Shown: positions 26,250 to 34,910 of the stretch, one piece after another | How the letters are laid out: the number at the start of each line of letters is the position of its first letter | Numbering within the stretch: position 1 is the stretch's first letter | Source: Faucicola sp902506215 | GTDB lineage: Bacteria > Pseudomonadota > Gammaproteobacteria > Pseudomonadales > Moraxellaceae | Length of the DNA stretch: 64,000 nt | Assembly: GCA_016888885.1 (NCBI GenBank) | Contig: CP069437.1 | Coordinates: 558,001-622,000 of the forward strand | Direction: 5' to 3' | The notes under the pieces: generated by a model | What the model was told of the DNA's origin: nothing | What the model saw: the letters and a program-made list of their open reading frames with translations, nothing else | Databases searched by the model: none | Program-made: the position numbers and the translations under genes

Positions 26250-27554
26250 ATGAATATTTTAGTCATCGGCACAGGTGGACGTGAGCACGCATTGGCATGG
26301 CAATGCGCCAAAGATAGCAAAGTGAGCACGGTTTTTGTTGCCAACGGTAACGCGGGCACAGCGCTTGAACATAAACTACAAAATGTCGATTTAAACGTCA
26401 AAGACCATGCGGCGGTGATTCAATTTTGCCAAGATAAAGACATTGCCTTTGTGCTGGTTGGTCCTGAAGCGCCACTGGTGGCAGGTATGGTCGATGATTT
26501 AACAAAAGCAGGTATCAAAGCTTGGGGACCCACGGCGTATTGCGCACAGCTTGAAGGGTCAAAAGCCTTTGCCAAAGATTTTATGATAAAACACCATATC
26601 CCTACTGCCAAATACCAAACTTTTAGCGATGCCGGGCAAGCGATTGCTTATGTGAAATCCGAAGGCGCGCCGATTGTCATCAAAGCCGATGGTTTAGCCG
26701 CAGGTAAAGGCGTGATTGTGGCGATGAGCGAACAAGAAGCCATTGACGCCATCAATGATATGTTATCGGGCAACAAATTTGGTGATGCGGGCAGCCGTGT
26801 GGTGATTGAGCAGTTCTTGCAAGGCGAAGAAGCCAGCTTCATCTGTATGATAGATGGTAACCACATTTTGCCGATGGCAACTAGCCAAGATCACAAACGT
26901 ATTGGCGAAGGTGATACCGGTCTTAATACAGGCGGTATGGGTGCTTACTCACCTGCCCCCGTGGTGACGCAGCAAGTACATGATAAGGTGATTGAGCGTG
27001 TGATTCAGCCAGTGGTCGATGCCATGAACGCCAATGGCACGCCTTATACGGGATTTTTGTACGCAGGCTTGATGATTGATGACCACAATGACCCTTATGT
27101 GATTGAGTTTAATTGCCGTTTTGGCGACCCAGAAACACAGCCCATTATGATGCGCCTAAAAGGCTCAATGGTTGACTTAATAACATCAGGGTTGGATGGC
27201 AATCTTCCCAAACAAACCGAGTGGGATGAGCGTCCTGCCCTAGGTGTGGTACTGGCTAGCAAAGGCTATCCAGAAAGCGCGAGCATCGGCGATGTCATCC
27301 ATGGGTTACCAACGCTTGAGTCTCAGTATGGGCAAACGGATATGGATGTCAAAGTTTTCCACGCAGGCACCAAAGCGTTTGACAATGATGAAATTATCAC
27401 CAATGGCGGACGCGTACTTTGCGTGACGGCGCTCGGTGACGATATTTTGGATGCGCAAACCAAAGCCTTAGCAGTTTGTGGCGCTATTAGCTTTGATGGT
27501 ATGCAATATCGCCGTGATATCGGTTGGCGCGCTATTCAATCTAGCGCCGAATAA
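26250..27554 (+). CDS. purD: Phosphoribosylamine-glycine ligase
   Basis: Joins glycine to 5-phosphoribosylamine with ATP, the second step of purine synthesis. It is an ATP-grasp enzyme of 434 residues, the normal length. Motifs are MNILVIGTGGREHALAW at the start, LVGPEAPLVAG (near 70), IKADGLAAGKGVIVA (near 145), NTGGMGAYSPAP (near 230) and the metal-binding EFNCRFGDPETQ (near 290). AAGGA lies 7 nt before the start. It is a single gene ended by a hairpin at 27657-27692. Confidence 0.97.
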   Translation: MNILVIGTGGREHALAWQCAKDSKVSTVFVANGNAGTALEHKLQNVDLNVKDHAAVIQFCQDKDIAFVLVGPEAPLVAGMVDDLTKAGIKAWGPTAYCAQLEGSKAFAKDFMIKHHIPTAKYQTFSDAGQAIAYVKSEGAPIVIKADGLAAGKGVIVAMSEQEAIDAINDMLSGNKFGDAGSRVVIEQFLQGEEASFICMIDGNHILPMATSQDHKRIGEGDTGLNTGGMGAYSPAPVVTQQVHDKVIERVIQPVVDAMNANGTPYTGFLYAGLMIDDHNDPYVIEFNCRFGDPETQPIMMRLKGSMVDLITSGLDGNLPKQTEWDERPALGVVLASKGYPESASIGDVIHGLPTLESQYGQTDMDVKVFHAGTKAFDNDEIITNGGRVLCVTALGDDILDAQTKALAVCGAISFDGMQYRRDIGWRAIQSSAE

Positions 27555-27656
27555 CCAACAACCAATAAGATGGCATTTAGACATCTAGCCACTGTGTTAA
27601 ACCAAGTGGTTATGCCAAGCGTTAATCGGCTTTATTAAAAATCGGTAACAACAATC

Positions 27657-27692
27657 AAAGCAAATCATGTGTTAAAATGATTTGCTTTTTAT
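27657..27692 (+). terminator. Terminator of purD
   Basis: A 12-bp stem AAAGCAAATCAT/ATGATTTGCTTT with an 8-nt loop and trailing T-run. Confidence 0.85.
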
Positions 27693-27727
27693 TTGGCTTT
27701 TTCTTTCAAAAACATTAGGCACCCTGT

Positions 27728-29137
27728 ATGGCAAATCCGCAAAATTACGATAACCAACCGCTTGAACAGCTCAAAACCTCGGCGCTTGACCGGCGGTTAT
27801 CGATTGCCAAAGCATCGCTCAATATCGGCAGACGATGGGCGACCAATAGCGCCTTTGGATTATTTAAGTCAAAAGAAGAAAAAGCGGTACAAAAACAAGC
27901 TTTTATGCGTGAGCAAGCCCAATATTTGGTGGATGAGCTGGGTAAACTCAAAGGCTCGGTGGTCAAAATCGGTCAAATGTTAGCCCTGTACGGGGAGCAT
28001 TTTTTGCCCCCCGAAATTACAGAAGCCTTACAGACATTGAACAGCCAGACGACTGCTTTTTCCTGGTCAATTATCGAATCAGCGCTACGAACCGAATTGG
28101 GTGATACCATCCATGAGTTTGATATCGACCATACCGCAATTGGCACCGCCTCGCTTTCGCAAGTACATAGAGCGGTTCATAAAGCCACAGGCGAACAAGT
28201 GGTATTTAAGGTGCAATATCCCAATATCGCTGATGCCGTGGACAGTGATTTGGATTTGTTCCGCCAACTGCTTAAAGTCACCAATGTTGTCCCGCAAACC
28301 CGCCAACTCGATGCGTGGTTTGAAGAAATTCGTGACCTGCTACATCATGAAGTCAACTACCTGCTAGAAGCAGACACCACTGAGTTATTTTTTCAGCGTT
28401 TTGCTGGCGATAGTCGCTATGTGGTGCCGCGCATCCTCAAAGCTTATAGCACCGATAGGCTGCTATGTATGACCTATGAAGATGGCGTGTCGATTTTGGA
28501 TGAGCAAGTATTTGTGCTGCCCCAAGAAAGACGGAATGCGATTGGGCAGGCGTCGATTGAAATTATGCTGCGTGAGATTTTTGAATGGGGGGATATGCAG
28601 ACCGACCCCAATTTTGGCAATTATCTGATTCGCCTTGCACAGCAGCCTGATACACAGCTTGACCAATTGGTGTTATTGGACTTTGGCGCGATTCGTCAGT
28701 TTGATGACAATCTGCTACTCATCGCCCGTAATTTGCTGTTGGCAGGGGTTTTTCACGACCGTGGCAAAATGCGCCAAGCGATTGATCAAGCAGGCAAGCA
28801 TTTTGAATTCTTTGCTAATCTTAGCGATTCGGTGAAAAATGATATGGTAGAGTTATGTTTGCTTGCCAGTGAACCCTTTAGTTTGCCAAGTCGTAATCCG
28901 ACAATTCCACCGAATGTACTGGATGTACATGGCAATTATATTTGGGCACAAAGTGATTTACATAACCGTGTCATTAAGCTTGCCAGCAAATCAGCAACCT
29001 CAAAATCCTTTAGCGTGCCGCCTAAAGAGCTGATGTTTATTAGCCGTAAATTCATCGGCGCTTATACCTTTATGACGGTGCTTGATGCAAGAACCAAAGC
29101 GCATGACTTGATGGCAACATTCACCTCAGAAGATTAG
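27728..29137 (+). CDS. ABC1/UbiB-family (AarF) atypical kinase
   Basis: ABC1/ADCK proteins are atypical kinases or ATPases; the bacterial UbiB branch supports ubiquinone synthesis. The 469 residues show the KxGQ motif in GSVVKIGQMLALYGEHFLPPEI (near 85), the Ala-rich loop region GTASLSQVHRAVHKATGEQVVFKVQYPN with its ATP-binding Lys, and the metal motif LDFGAIRQF (near 320). There is no C-terminal pair of membrane helices as in E. coli UbiB, so this is more likely a paralogous AarF-type protein than UbiB itself. Its precise substrate is unknown. It lies alone between purD and lpxB (convergent). Confidence 0.85.
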   Translation: MANPQNYDNQPLEQLKTSALDRRLSIAKASLNIGRRWATNSAFGLFKSKEEKAVQKQAFMREQAQYLVDELGKLKGSVVKIGQMLALYGEHFLPPEITEALQTLNSQTTAFSWSIIESALRTELGDTIHEFDIDHTAIGTASLSQVHRAVHKATGEQVVFKVQYPNIADAVDSDLDLFRQLLKVTNVVPQTRQLDAWFEEIRDLLHHEVNYLLEADTTELFFQRFAGDSRYVVPRILKAYSTDRLLCMTYEDGVSILDEQVFVLPQERRNAIGQASIEIMLREIFEWGDMQTDPNFGNYLIRLAQQPDTQLDQLVLLDFGAIRQFDDNLLLIARNLLLAGVFHDRGKMRQAIDQAGKHFEFFANLSDSVKNDMVELCLLASEPFSLPSRNPTIPPNVLDVHGNYIWAQSDLHNRVIKLASKSATSKSFSVPPKELMFISRKFIGAYTFMTVLDARTKAHDLMATFTSED

Positions 29138-29213
29138 GCGTAAGTTTACTATCAATATCACCGTACCCAACTTGATAAAGCATCAAATTTTGCCTGGATT
29201 TTGCCTGAGATTT

Positions 29214-30602
29214 TTACTGTTTTTTCCACGTCAGCCAATTATCAATCACCGCATTGGCAGGATTGATATTGCTTTGCTCACGCAGCCATTCTGACGTTTG
29301 CCGCAAATCTCGCAGCTGCTCGTTATAATTTTTAACTTTTAATGATTGCTGTACCACACGGCAAATATTGTCTGGGTTGGCGTCTTCTTGTAGCAATTCT
29401 GGTACGATTTCTCGACCTGCCAAAATATTAGGCAGTGCCACATACGGCACTTTGACCAGGCGTTTTGCCAGCCAAAAGGTCATTTTATTGAGTGAATATA
29501 CCACCACCATCGGTTTACCTAGTAGCATAGCTTCAAGCGTGGCAGTACCCGATGCCAGCAGCACCAAGTCTGACGCCGCCATCACCTGTTGGCTAAAATC
29601 CGCTTGTGTTTCATCACAGCTCACTGTCACATGATGGCGCACCTGCGCTGATTGGGCTTCTAGATATTGCTCTACGATAGTCAGTAGGTGTTGGTTGACC
29701 GTTGGTACGATAAAGCATAGCTTATCATCCATAATCAACAGTTGATGAATGGCTTTGAGCATTTTTGGAAAAATCGCATCGATTTCACTGCGTCTTGAGC
29801 CTGGCATCACTGCAATGAGATGGCTCATCTCAAGCTCGCCCATTTTGACAAAAAACTGATGGTAGGTGGGATTATTCCAAATCAACTCACGGCGCAGCTC
29901 ATCCATAGGCGTTGTAAGCAAATTGTCATCCATGGTTTTGAGCAGTGAATGCCCGACACACACGGCGGGATGATTATGTTTTTGATAGACAGATAACTCA
30001 AACGGAAACAAACACAGCACCAAATTGGTCGCACGTTTGATTTTCTCAATTCGCCCTTCCCGCCATGCCCATATCGATGGGCTGACATATTGCACACAAT
30101 AAATACCCGCTGATTTTAACCGTTCCCCCAATCGTAAATTAAAATCAGGCGCATCAATGCCGACAAAGATATCGATGGCGTTTTGTTTAAACGCTGCCAA
30201 AATCTCATCACGTGCTTTAAACAAATCTGGCAAATGCTTGACCACTTCCACCAAGCCCATCACTGACAAACGAGACATGTCAATCACTGAGTTAAGCCCC
30301 TGCGCCTGCATCTGTGCGCCACCCACGCCCACCCATACAATGTCATCACGCAAATTATTCATCTGGCGCATAAAGTCTGCACCCAGCGCATCGCCTGAGA
30401 CCTCGCCTGCTACGATACCAATGACAATCGGCTGAAACTTAGTTTTTGCAACGTTTTGCGGCAAATTCTGTTCATTTAGGTTAGAAAAGCTCGCTTCGCT
30501 GAGGTTAGAAAAGCTGGCTGCGCTTGGGTTAGCAATATCGGTTGCGAGTGCGGCGTTTGCAGCAAGGTCTGAAATGGTTTGTGCAGGGGCGTTAGCGTAC
30601 AT
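29214..30602 (-). CDS. lpxB: Lipid-A-disaccharide synthase
   Basis: Condenses lipid X with UDP-2,3-diacylglucosamine to the lipid A disaccharide at the inner membrane. The 462 residues include the family start IVIGIVAGEVSGDALGADFM, here preceded by an extra 55 residues rich in Ala, Asn and Ser. GGAQMQAQGL, GIDAPDFNLRLGERLKSAG, YVSPSIWAW and VMPGSRRSEI follow. The N-terminal extension contains a 24-bp repeat encoding SEASFSNL-type units, and a later start is possible. It is separate from the usual lpxD-fabZ-lpxA-lpxB cluster. It is divergent from DAHP synthase. Confidence 0.94.
   Translation of the reverse strand: MYANAPAQTISDLAANAALATDIANPSAASFSNLSEASFSNLNEQNLPQNVAKTKFQPIVIGIVAGEVSGDALGADFMRQMNNLRDDIVWVGVGGAQMQAQGLNSVIDMSRLSVMGLVEVVKHLPDLFKARDEILAAFKQNAIDIFVGIDAPDFNLRLGERLKSAGIYCVQYVSPSIWAWREGRIEKIKRATNLVLCLFPFELSVYQKHNHPAVCVGHSLLKTMDDNLLTTPMDELRRELIWNNPTYHQFFVKMGELEMSHLIAVMPGSRRSEIDAIFPKMLKAIHQLLIMDDKLCFIVPTVNQHLLTIVEQYLEAQSAQVRHHVTVSCDETQADFSQQVMAASDLVLLASGTATLEAMLLGKPMVVVYSLNKMTFWLAKRLVKVPYVALPNILAGREIVPELLQEDANPDNICRVVQQSLKVKNYNEQLRDLRQTSEWLREQSNINPANAVIDNWLTWKKQ
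30479..30526. repeat. 24-bp tandem repeat in the lpxB N-terminal extension
   Basis: Two 24-bp units (30479-30502 and 30503-30526), similar though not identical, with a partial third copy, in frame with lpxB. Confidence 0.75.
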
Positions 30603-30931
30603 GAGATTAAACAGCCTTGTTTGGTTATAATTTTGAAAAAATATTTTAGGGGTAAACAGATGAAAAGTAAAATCATCAAAAAATTTAAATGACAGTTATT
30701 TGTTATTTTGTACTAGTATACTGATACAATAATTGTTATACTATTGCTATAGGATATGCAGCTTACCCAAACATCCAAAAAAACTTTGACCAAACAGATT
30801 TTGAACATTGACAAAATATTTTATCAACTGCCAAACTAAAAGTAGGCTTTCCTACTGACTCAAGTAATGACATTATAAATTTTTTGGTTTATAGTGATTT
30901 TTTAAATTTTTGCCAACAGCCTGTGAGAATT
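30603..30931. other. Divergent control region of lpxB and DAHP synthase
   Basis: About 330 bp, very AT-rich, with several -10-like hexamers around 30710-30760 and a TTGACA near 30807 without a convincing partner. I could not assign a unique promoter or a TyrR/TrpR-type operator. Confidence 0.5.
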
Positions 30932-32029
30932 ATGACAACTTTTGCCAAAACTGATATCGCTGATGTAGATAATGTGAATATTGAAGCAATTTTACCGCTA
31001 GTGACGCCTGCGGAATTAAAAAACGAACTACCATTGAGCCCCAAAGCTATCGAGACGGTGACCAAAGGTCGTGAAACCGTGCGTAATATTTTAGACGGTA
31101 AAGACAAACGTTTATTGATGGTGATTGGTCCCTGCTCGATTCATGACGTCAACGCTGCGCATGAATACGCCGATAAACTATTGGCTTTATCCAAAGAAAT
31201 TGAAGACAGTATTTATGTGGTGATGCGTGTGTATTTTGAAAAACCTCGTACCACAGTAGGATGGAAAGGCTTAATCAATGACCCAGACATGAATGATAGC
31301 TTTGATATCAATAAAGGCTTGCGTGTTGCGCGCAAACTGCTGCTTGATTTGAATGAAAAAGGCTTACCTTGTGCAACCGAAGCGCTTGACCCCAATACAC
31401 CGCAGTATATCCAAGATTTAATCAGTTGGTCAGCGATTGGCGCACGTACTACTGAGAGTCAGACTCACCGTGAGATGTCTTCAGGTCTGTCTTGTCCAGT
31501 CGGCTTTAAGAACGGTACAGATGGCGGCATGACAGTGGCAGTCAATGCCATGCAAGCGGTCAAATCTGGTCATAGCTTTTTAGGTCTATCTGCCGATGGT
31601 CTAGTATCTATCATTCAATCAAAAGGTAATCCATACGGTCATGTGGTGCTTCGTGGCGGTAATGGCAAACCCAACTATGATGCCACGGCCGTTGCCCAAG
31701 CAGAAAATGAACTTGCCAAAGGTAAAGTCTCAGGCAAAATCATGATTGACTCAAGCCATGCCAATTCAAATAAAGACCCTTACCTGCAACCGATGGTCAT
31801 TCAAAATATCGCTGAGCAAATCAAACACGGTAATCGCTCGATTATTGGGATGATGGTTGAAAGTCATCTTAAAGGCGGTCGTCAAGATTTGACCGCGGAT
31901 TTGAGCCAGCTTGAATATGGCAAGTCTATTACCGATGGCTGTATCGATTGGGATACCACGGTCAAAGCGATGCATGATTTACGTGATGCGGTAAAAGATA
32001 TATTGCCCACTCGCGAGTTGAATGATTAA
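30932..32029 (+). CDS. 3-deoxy-7-phosphoheptulonate (DAHP) synthase, type I
   Basis: Condenses phosphoenolpyruvate with erythrose-4-phosphate, the first step of the shikimate pathway. It is a type I alpha (AroF/AroG/AroH-like) enzyme. GPCSIHDVNAAHEYA (near 70), FEKPRTTVGWKGLINDP (near 105), the PEP-binding GARTTESQTHREM (near 180), RGGNGKPNYD and IDSSHANSNK with metal ligands are visible. The 365-residue form from 30932 is preferred because GAGA lies just upstream; the frame is open to 30884. The sequence does not tell me whether Phe, Tyr or Trp inhibits it, so I give no paralog name. Confidence 0.95.
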   Translation: MTTFAKTDIADVDNVNIEAILPLVTPAELKNELPLSPKAIETVTKGRETVRNILDGKDKRLLMVIGPCSIHDVNAAHEYADKLLALSKEIEDSIYVVMRVYFEKPRTTVGWKGLINDPDMNDSFDINKGLRVARKLLLDLNEKGLPCATEALDPNTPQYIQDLISWSAIGARTTESQTHREMSSGLSCPVGFKNGTDGGMTVAVNAMQAVKSGHSFLGLSADGLVSIIQSKGNPYGHVVLRGGNGKPNYDATAVAQAENELAKGKVSGKIMIDSSHANSNKDPYLQPMVIQNIAEQIKHGNRSIIGMMVESHLKGGRQDLTADLSQLEYGKSITDGCIDWDTTVKAMHDLRDAVKDILPTRELND

Positions 32030-32040
32030 GTCTTTAGCAT

Positions 32041-32068
32041 TTGAATAAATTTAATTAACCGCTATAAT
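32041..32068 (+). promoter_or_regulatory. Predicted promoter overlapping the DAHP synthase terminator
   Basis: TTGAAT and TATAAT lie 16 bp apart just after the DAHP synthase stop. The -10 box lies in the loop of the terminator hairpin. It is well placed to drive the two small ORFs that begin at 32112. Confidence 0.55.
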
Positions 32069-32088
32069 GAATTTGTAGCGGTTTTTTT
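32058..32088 (+). terminator. Terminator of DAHP synthase
   Basis: Stem ACCGCTA/TAGCGGT with an 11-nt loop followed by a T-run. Confidence 0.75.
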
Positions 32089-32111
32089 GTTGATGAAATT
32101 AGGGTCTAAAC

Positions 32112-32282
32112 ATGAGCGAAAAATTGGAAAAATATGGCGTCAAAATCGTAGAACGTCCTGCCATTAAGCCCACTAAAAAACTTGATTTGTCAGGTATTTA
32201 TGGTATGCAAATTATTAAATCGGAAACCAAACTAGTTCTACGCACTCATAACAAAACCTTTAAACGCCTAGCAGATATGTAA
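32112..32282 (+). CDS. Small 56-residue ORF, function unknown
   Basis: A basic 56-residue protein starts MSEKLEKYGVKIVERP, contains KKLDLSGIYGMQIIK and ends THNKTFKRLADM. AGGG stands 7 nt before the ATG, and a promoter-like sequence lies at 32041-32068. The stop TAA overlaps the ATG of a second tiny ORF (TAATG), a coupling typical of toxin-antitoxin pairs. I recognise no family. The size, basic C-terminus and coupling would fit an antitoxin-like partner, but that is only inference. It is preceded by DAHP synthase and followed by slyX on the other strand. Confidence 0.5.
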   Translation: MSEKLEKYGVKIVERPAIKPTKKLDLSGIYGMQIIKSETKLVLRTHNKTFKRLADM

Positions 32283-32377
32283 TGGAGTTAATATTTTTCC
32301 CATTTGAACGGGTTATTGAAATAAGTGCCTATATCCTTTCAACAGAAAAAGGTATGAAGGGACAAGCATATAGCTGA
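32282..32377 (+). pseudogene. Tiny coupled ORF, possibly a frameshifted remnant
   Basis: A 31-residue frame starting MELIFFPFERVIEISAYIL overlaps the stop of the preceding ORF by one base. It ends in TGA at 32377. In the next frame the sequence stays open for another 15 or so codons (reading HIADILHSQYRHN) to a stop near 32415, so an indel may have split a longer gene. It is not recognised and could equally be a genuine microprotein or noise. Confidence 0.3.
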
Positions 32378-32416
32378 TATTTTACATTCTCAATATCGAC
32401 ATAATTTGATTCAAAA

Positions 32417-32692
32417 TCAATAATGCGGCGGTTTATCGCTTAACAAATCAAAAGGCTGGATTTGCGAGCCTTGCGTTTGAGTTTCCAATTTTTGATAAAG
32501 TAGCTGTAATTGCCGTTGTTGGTCAGCAATCAACTGGCTTTGCTCGGTGACGATATTATCAAGTTTATCCAATGTATCTTCCATAAACAGCAGTTGCGTT
32601 TGTAAATCAATCAACTCTTGGGTTAATTTTTCTACCATGTTAACCAACCCATTGTCACCGCTTGCCTGTTTTTGGTTATCTTTTTCGCTCAT
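32417..32692 (-). CDS. slyX: SlyX-family protein
   Basis: Small coiled-coil protein of unknown function, usually encoded near slyD. The 91 residues contain the typical heptad region ELIDLQTQLLFMEDTLDKLDNIV followed by QSQLIADQQRQLQLLYQKL, and end in the family's C-terminal PPHY. The first 15 residues are polar and variable. It is divergent from uup with a 104-nt gap. Confidence 0.88.
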   Translation of the reverse strand: MSEKDNQKQASGDNGLVNMVEKLTQELIDLQTQLLFMEDTLDKLDNIVTEQSQLIADQQRQLQLLYQKLETQTQGSQIQPFDLLSDKPPHY

Positions 32693-32796
32693 TTAGAATG
32701 CCTCATAAGTTTCCCCACAATTTTTTGCCATAAAGTCTGCTACAATAGCCGCATTTTCCTATTATACAAACATTTTTACTAAACTTTGAGAAAGTT

Positions 32797-34752
32797 ATGG
32801 CACTGATTCATTTACGAGATATTCATTTGGCATTTGGTATTGCACCGATTTTGGACGGTATTGATTTTAATATCGAACAAGGCGAACGCGTGTGTTTGAT
32901 TGGGCGCAATGGTGAAGGCAAATCAACTTTGTTTAAGGTCATTAGCGGTCAAGTCAAGGCTGACAGTGGCGAATTCCAAATCAGTGGCAATTTGAAAATT
33001 GCCATGCTCGAGCAAGACATTCCAGAAACGTCGGGCAAAGTCAGCGACATCGTTATGGCAGGTGCAGGCGATGTGGCAACCTGGCTGACAGCCTACGAGC
33101 AAGCCAGCGACAAATGCGCCAGCGGTGACATGAAAGCCTGCGAATTAATGTCAGATTTGCAGCATAAAATTGATGATGCCCATGGGTGGGACTTGACCCG
33201 CGAAGTACAGACCATGCTGTCCATGATGAACTTGGACGGCGACGCCGATATTAGTGAATTATCGGGGGGGCGCAAACGCCGTGTATTGCTTGCCCGTGCG
33301 CTGATTACCAAACCTGATGTGCTACTACTTGACGAGCCGACCAACCATTTGGATGTCGAAAGTATCGAATGGCTTGAGCAATTTTTGCAAAACGCGCAAG
33401 GATTAACCCTGCTGTTTATCTCGCATGACCGCTCGTTTATTGACAAAATCGCCACCCGCATTGTCGAGCTTGATCGCGGTATTCTACGCAGTTATGACGT
33501 CACCAAGCAAGCAGGCAATGTCAATAAAGGCTATGCCCGCTACCAAGAACTTAAAGAACAACAACTGAGTGCCGAAGAAAAAGCCAATGCCAATTTTGAT
33601 AAAAAACTGGCTGAAGAGGAAGTGTGGATTCGTCAAGGTATCAAAGCGCGCCGTACCCGCAATGAAGGTCGCGTGCGCGCGTTAAAGGCGCTGCGTGAAG
33701 AACGTAAATCCCGCCGCGAGCAAATCGGACAAGTTAATATCAGCATGAACGATGGCGATAACAGCGGCAAATTGGTTGCCAATGTCAAACATCTCAATCT
33801 AGGTTATGGTGATAAAACCTTGGTAAAAGATTTCACCACCAGCATCATGCGTGGCGACCGTATTGGTATTATTGGTAAAAACGGTGTTGGCAAGTCCACG
33901 CTCATTCATGCGATTTTGGATATTCCGCAGCCTGATATCACCAAATCTGGCTCAGTCAAATTAGGCACCAATCTACAAATCGCCTTTCTTGACCAATTGC
34001 GTGACCAACTTGATCTAGAAGCAACCGTGGTACAAAACGTCGCAGAAGGTTCTGATTTTGTAGAAGTTGCGGGTAAAAAGAAACATATCATCGGCTATTT
34101 GCAAGATTTCTTATTTGCCCCAGAACGCGCCAGAACCCCAGTCAAAGCCTTGTCAGGCGGTGAGCGTAACCGCGTTTTGCTAGCCAAACAACTACTAAAA
34201 CCTGCAAATATCTTGGTACTTGATGAGCCGACCAACGACTTAGATATGGCAACCCTAGAGCTGTTAGAAGAAGCCGTCGATAGCTTTAATGGCACCATCT
34301 TACTGATTAGCCATGACCGTACCTTTATGGACAATGTCGTAACATCAACTTGGGTTTTTGATGAAGATAGCGATGGCAATGGCATTGTCAAAGAATATGT
34401 CGGTGGCTATCAAGACTATTTGACGCAAAAATCCCGTGAACAAGCGATTAAACCCAAAGCAGACAAATCAGAAAAGACAACAGCAAAGCCCAAAGCAGTG
34501 ATTAACACTGGTGCGCCAAAAACTGATACGGTGAAGAAAAAGCTGAGCTACAAAGAGCAGCGTGAATTAGACAGTCTCCCCAATGAAATCGCGCTACTCG
34601 AGCAAGAGCAAGCTGAACTTCAAGACAAATTAGCCGATGGCAGCTGGTTTGTGAGTGATATGGCAGCCGCTACCCAAGCCAGTGAACGCCTCAACGAGAT
34701 TGATGATTTGCTACTTGAAAAAATGGCACGTTGGTCAGAGCTTGATGATTAA
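32797..34752 (+). CDS. uup: ABC-F ATPase Uup
   Basis: Soluble ABC-F protein with two ATPase cassettes and no membrane domain. Family members act on the ribosome, and Uup loss in E. coli raises precise transposon excision. The 651 residues show Walker A motifs GRNGEGKST (near 38) and GKNGVGKST (near 363), signature motifs LSGGRKRRVLLARAL and LSGGERNRVLLAKQL, and Walker B LLLDEPTNHLD and LVLDEPTNDLD. The C-terminal Uup-specific coiled-coil domain is present (about 570-650). The pair LDMATLELLEEAVDSF is typical of Uup. It is ended by a hairpin at 34771-34805. Confidence 0.94.
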   Translation: MALIHLRDIHLAFGIAPILDGIDFNIEQGERVCLIGRNGEGKSTLFKVISGQVKADSGEFQISGNLKIAMLEQDIPETSGKVSDIVMAGAGDVATWLTAYEQASDKCASGDMKACELMSDLQHKIDDAHGWDLTREVQTMLSMMNLDGDADISELSGGRKRRVLLARALITKPDVLLLDEPTNHLDVESIEWLEQFLQNAQGLTLLFISHDRSFIDKIATRIVELDRGILRSYDVTKQAGNVNKGYARYQELKEQQLSAEEKANANFDKKLAEEEVWIRQGIKARRTRNEGRVRALKALREERKSRREQIGQVNISMNDGDNSGKLVANVKHLNLGYGDKTLVKDFTTSIMRGDRIGIIGKNGVGKSTLIHAILDIPQPDITKSGSVKLGTNLQIAFLDQLRDQLDLEATVVQNVAEGSDFVEVAGKKKHIIGYLQDFLFAPERARTPVKALSGGERNRVLLAKQLLKPANILVLDEPTNDLDMATLELLEEAVDSFNGTILLISHDRTFMDNVVTSTWVFDEDSDGNGIVKEYVGGYQDYLTQKSREQAIKPKADKSEKTTAKPKAVINTGAPKTDTVKKKLSYKEQRELDSLPNEIALLEQEQAELQDKLADGSWFVSDMAAATQASERLNEIDDLLLEKMARWSELDD

Positions 34753-34770
34753 AATCATTAAACAATTTAT

Positions 34771-34805
34771 AAAGGCAATGTTAGCAATTAACTTTGCCTT
34801 TTTTT
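34771..34805 (+). terminator. Terminator of uup
   Basis: Stem AAAGGCAA/TTTGCCTT with a long T-run. Confidence 0.8.
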
Positions 34806-34856
34806 ATCTTTTATATTAGTTAATATTGACAATAACCAATATAATGTAATTTATAC

Positions 34857-34884
34857 TTGAAAATAGCCTTTTTGCTCCTATAAT
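34857..34884 (+). promoter_or_regulatory. Predicted promoter of the pirin gene
   Basis: TTGAAA and a perfect TATAAT are separated by 16 bp, 27 bp before the pirin ATG. The short leader includes AAGGAG 7 nt from the start. Confidence 0.75.
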
Positions 34885-34910
34885 TATAACTATCAATAAG
34901 GAGATAAGTC

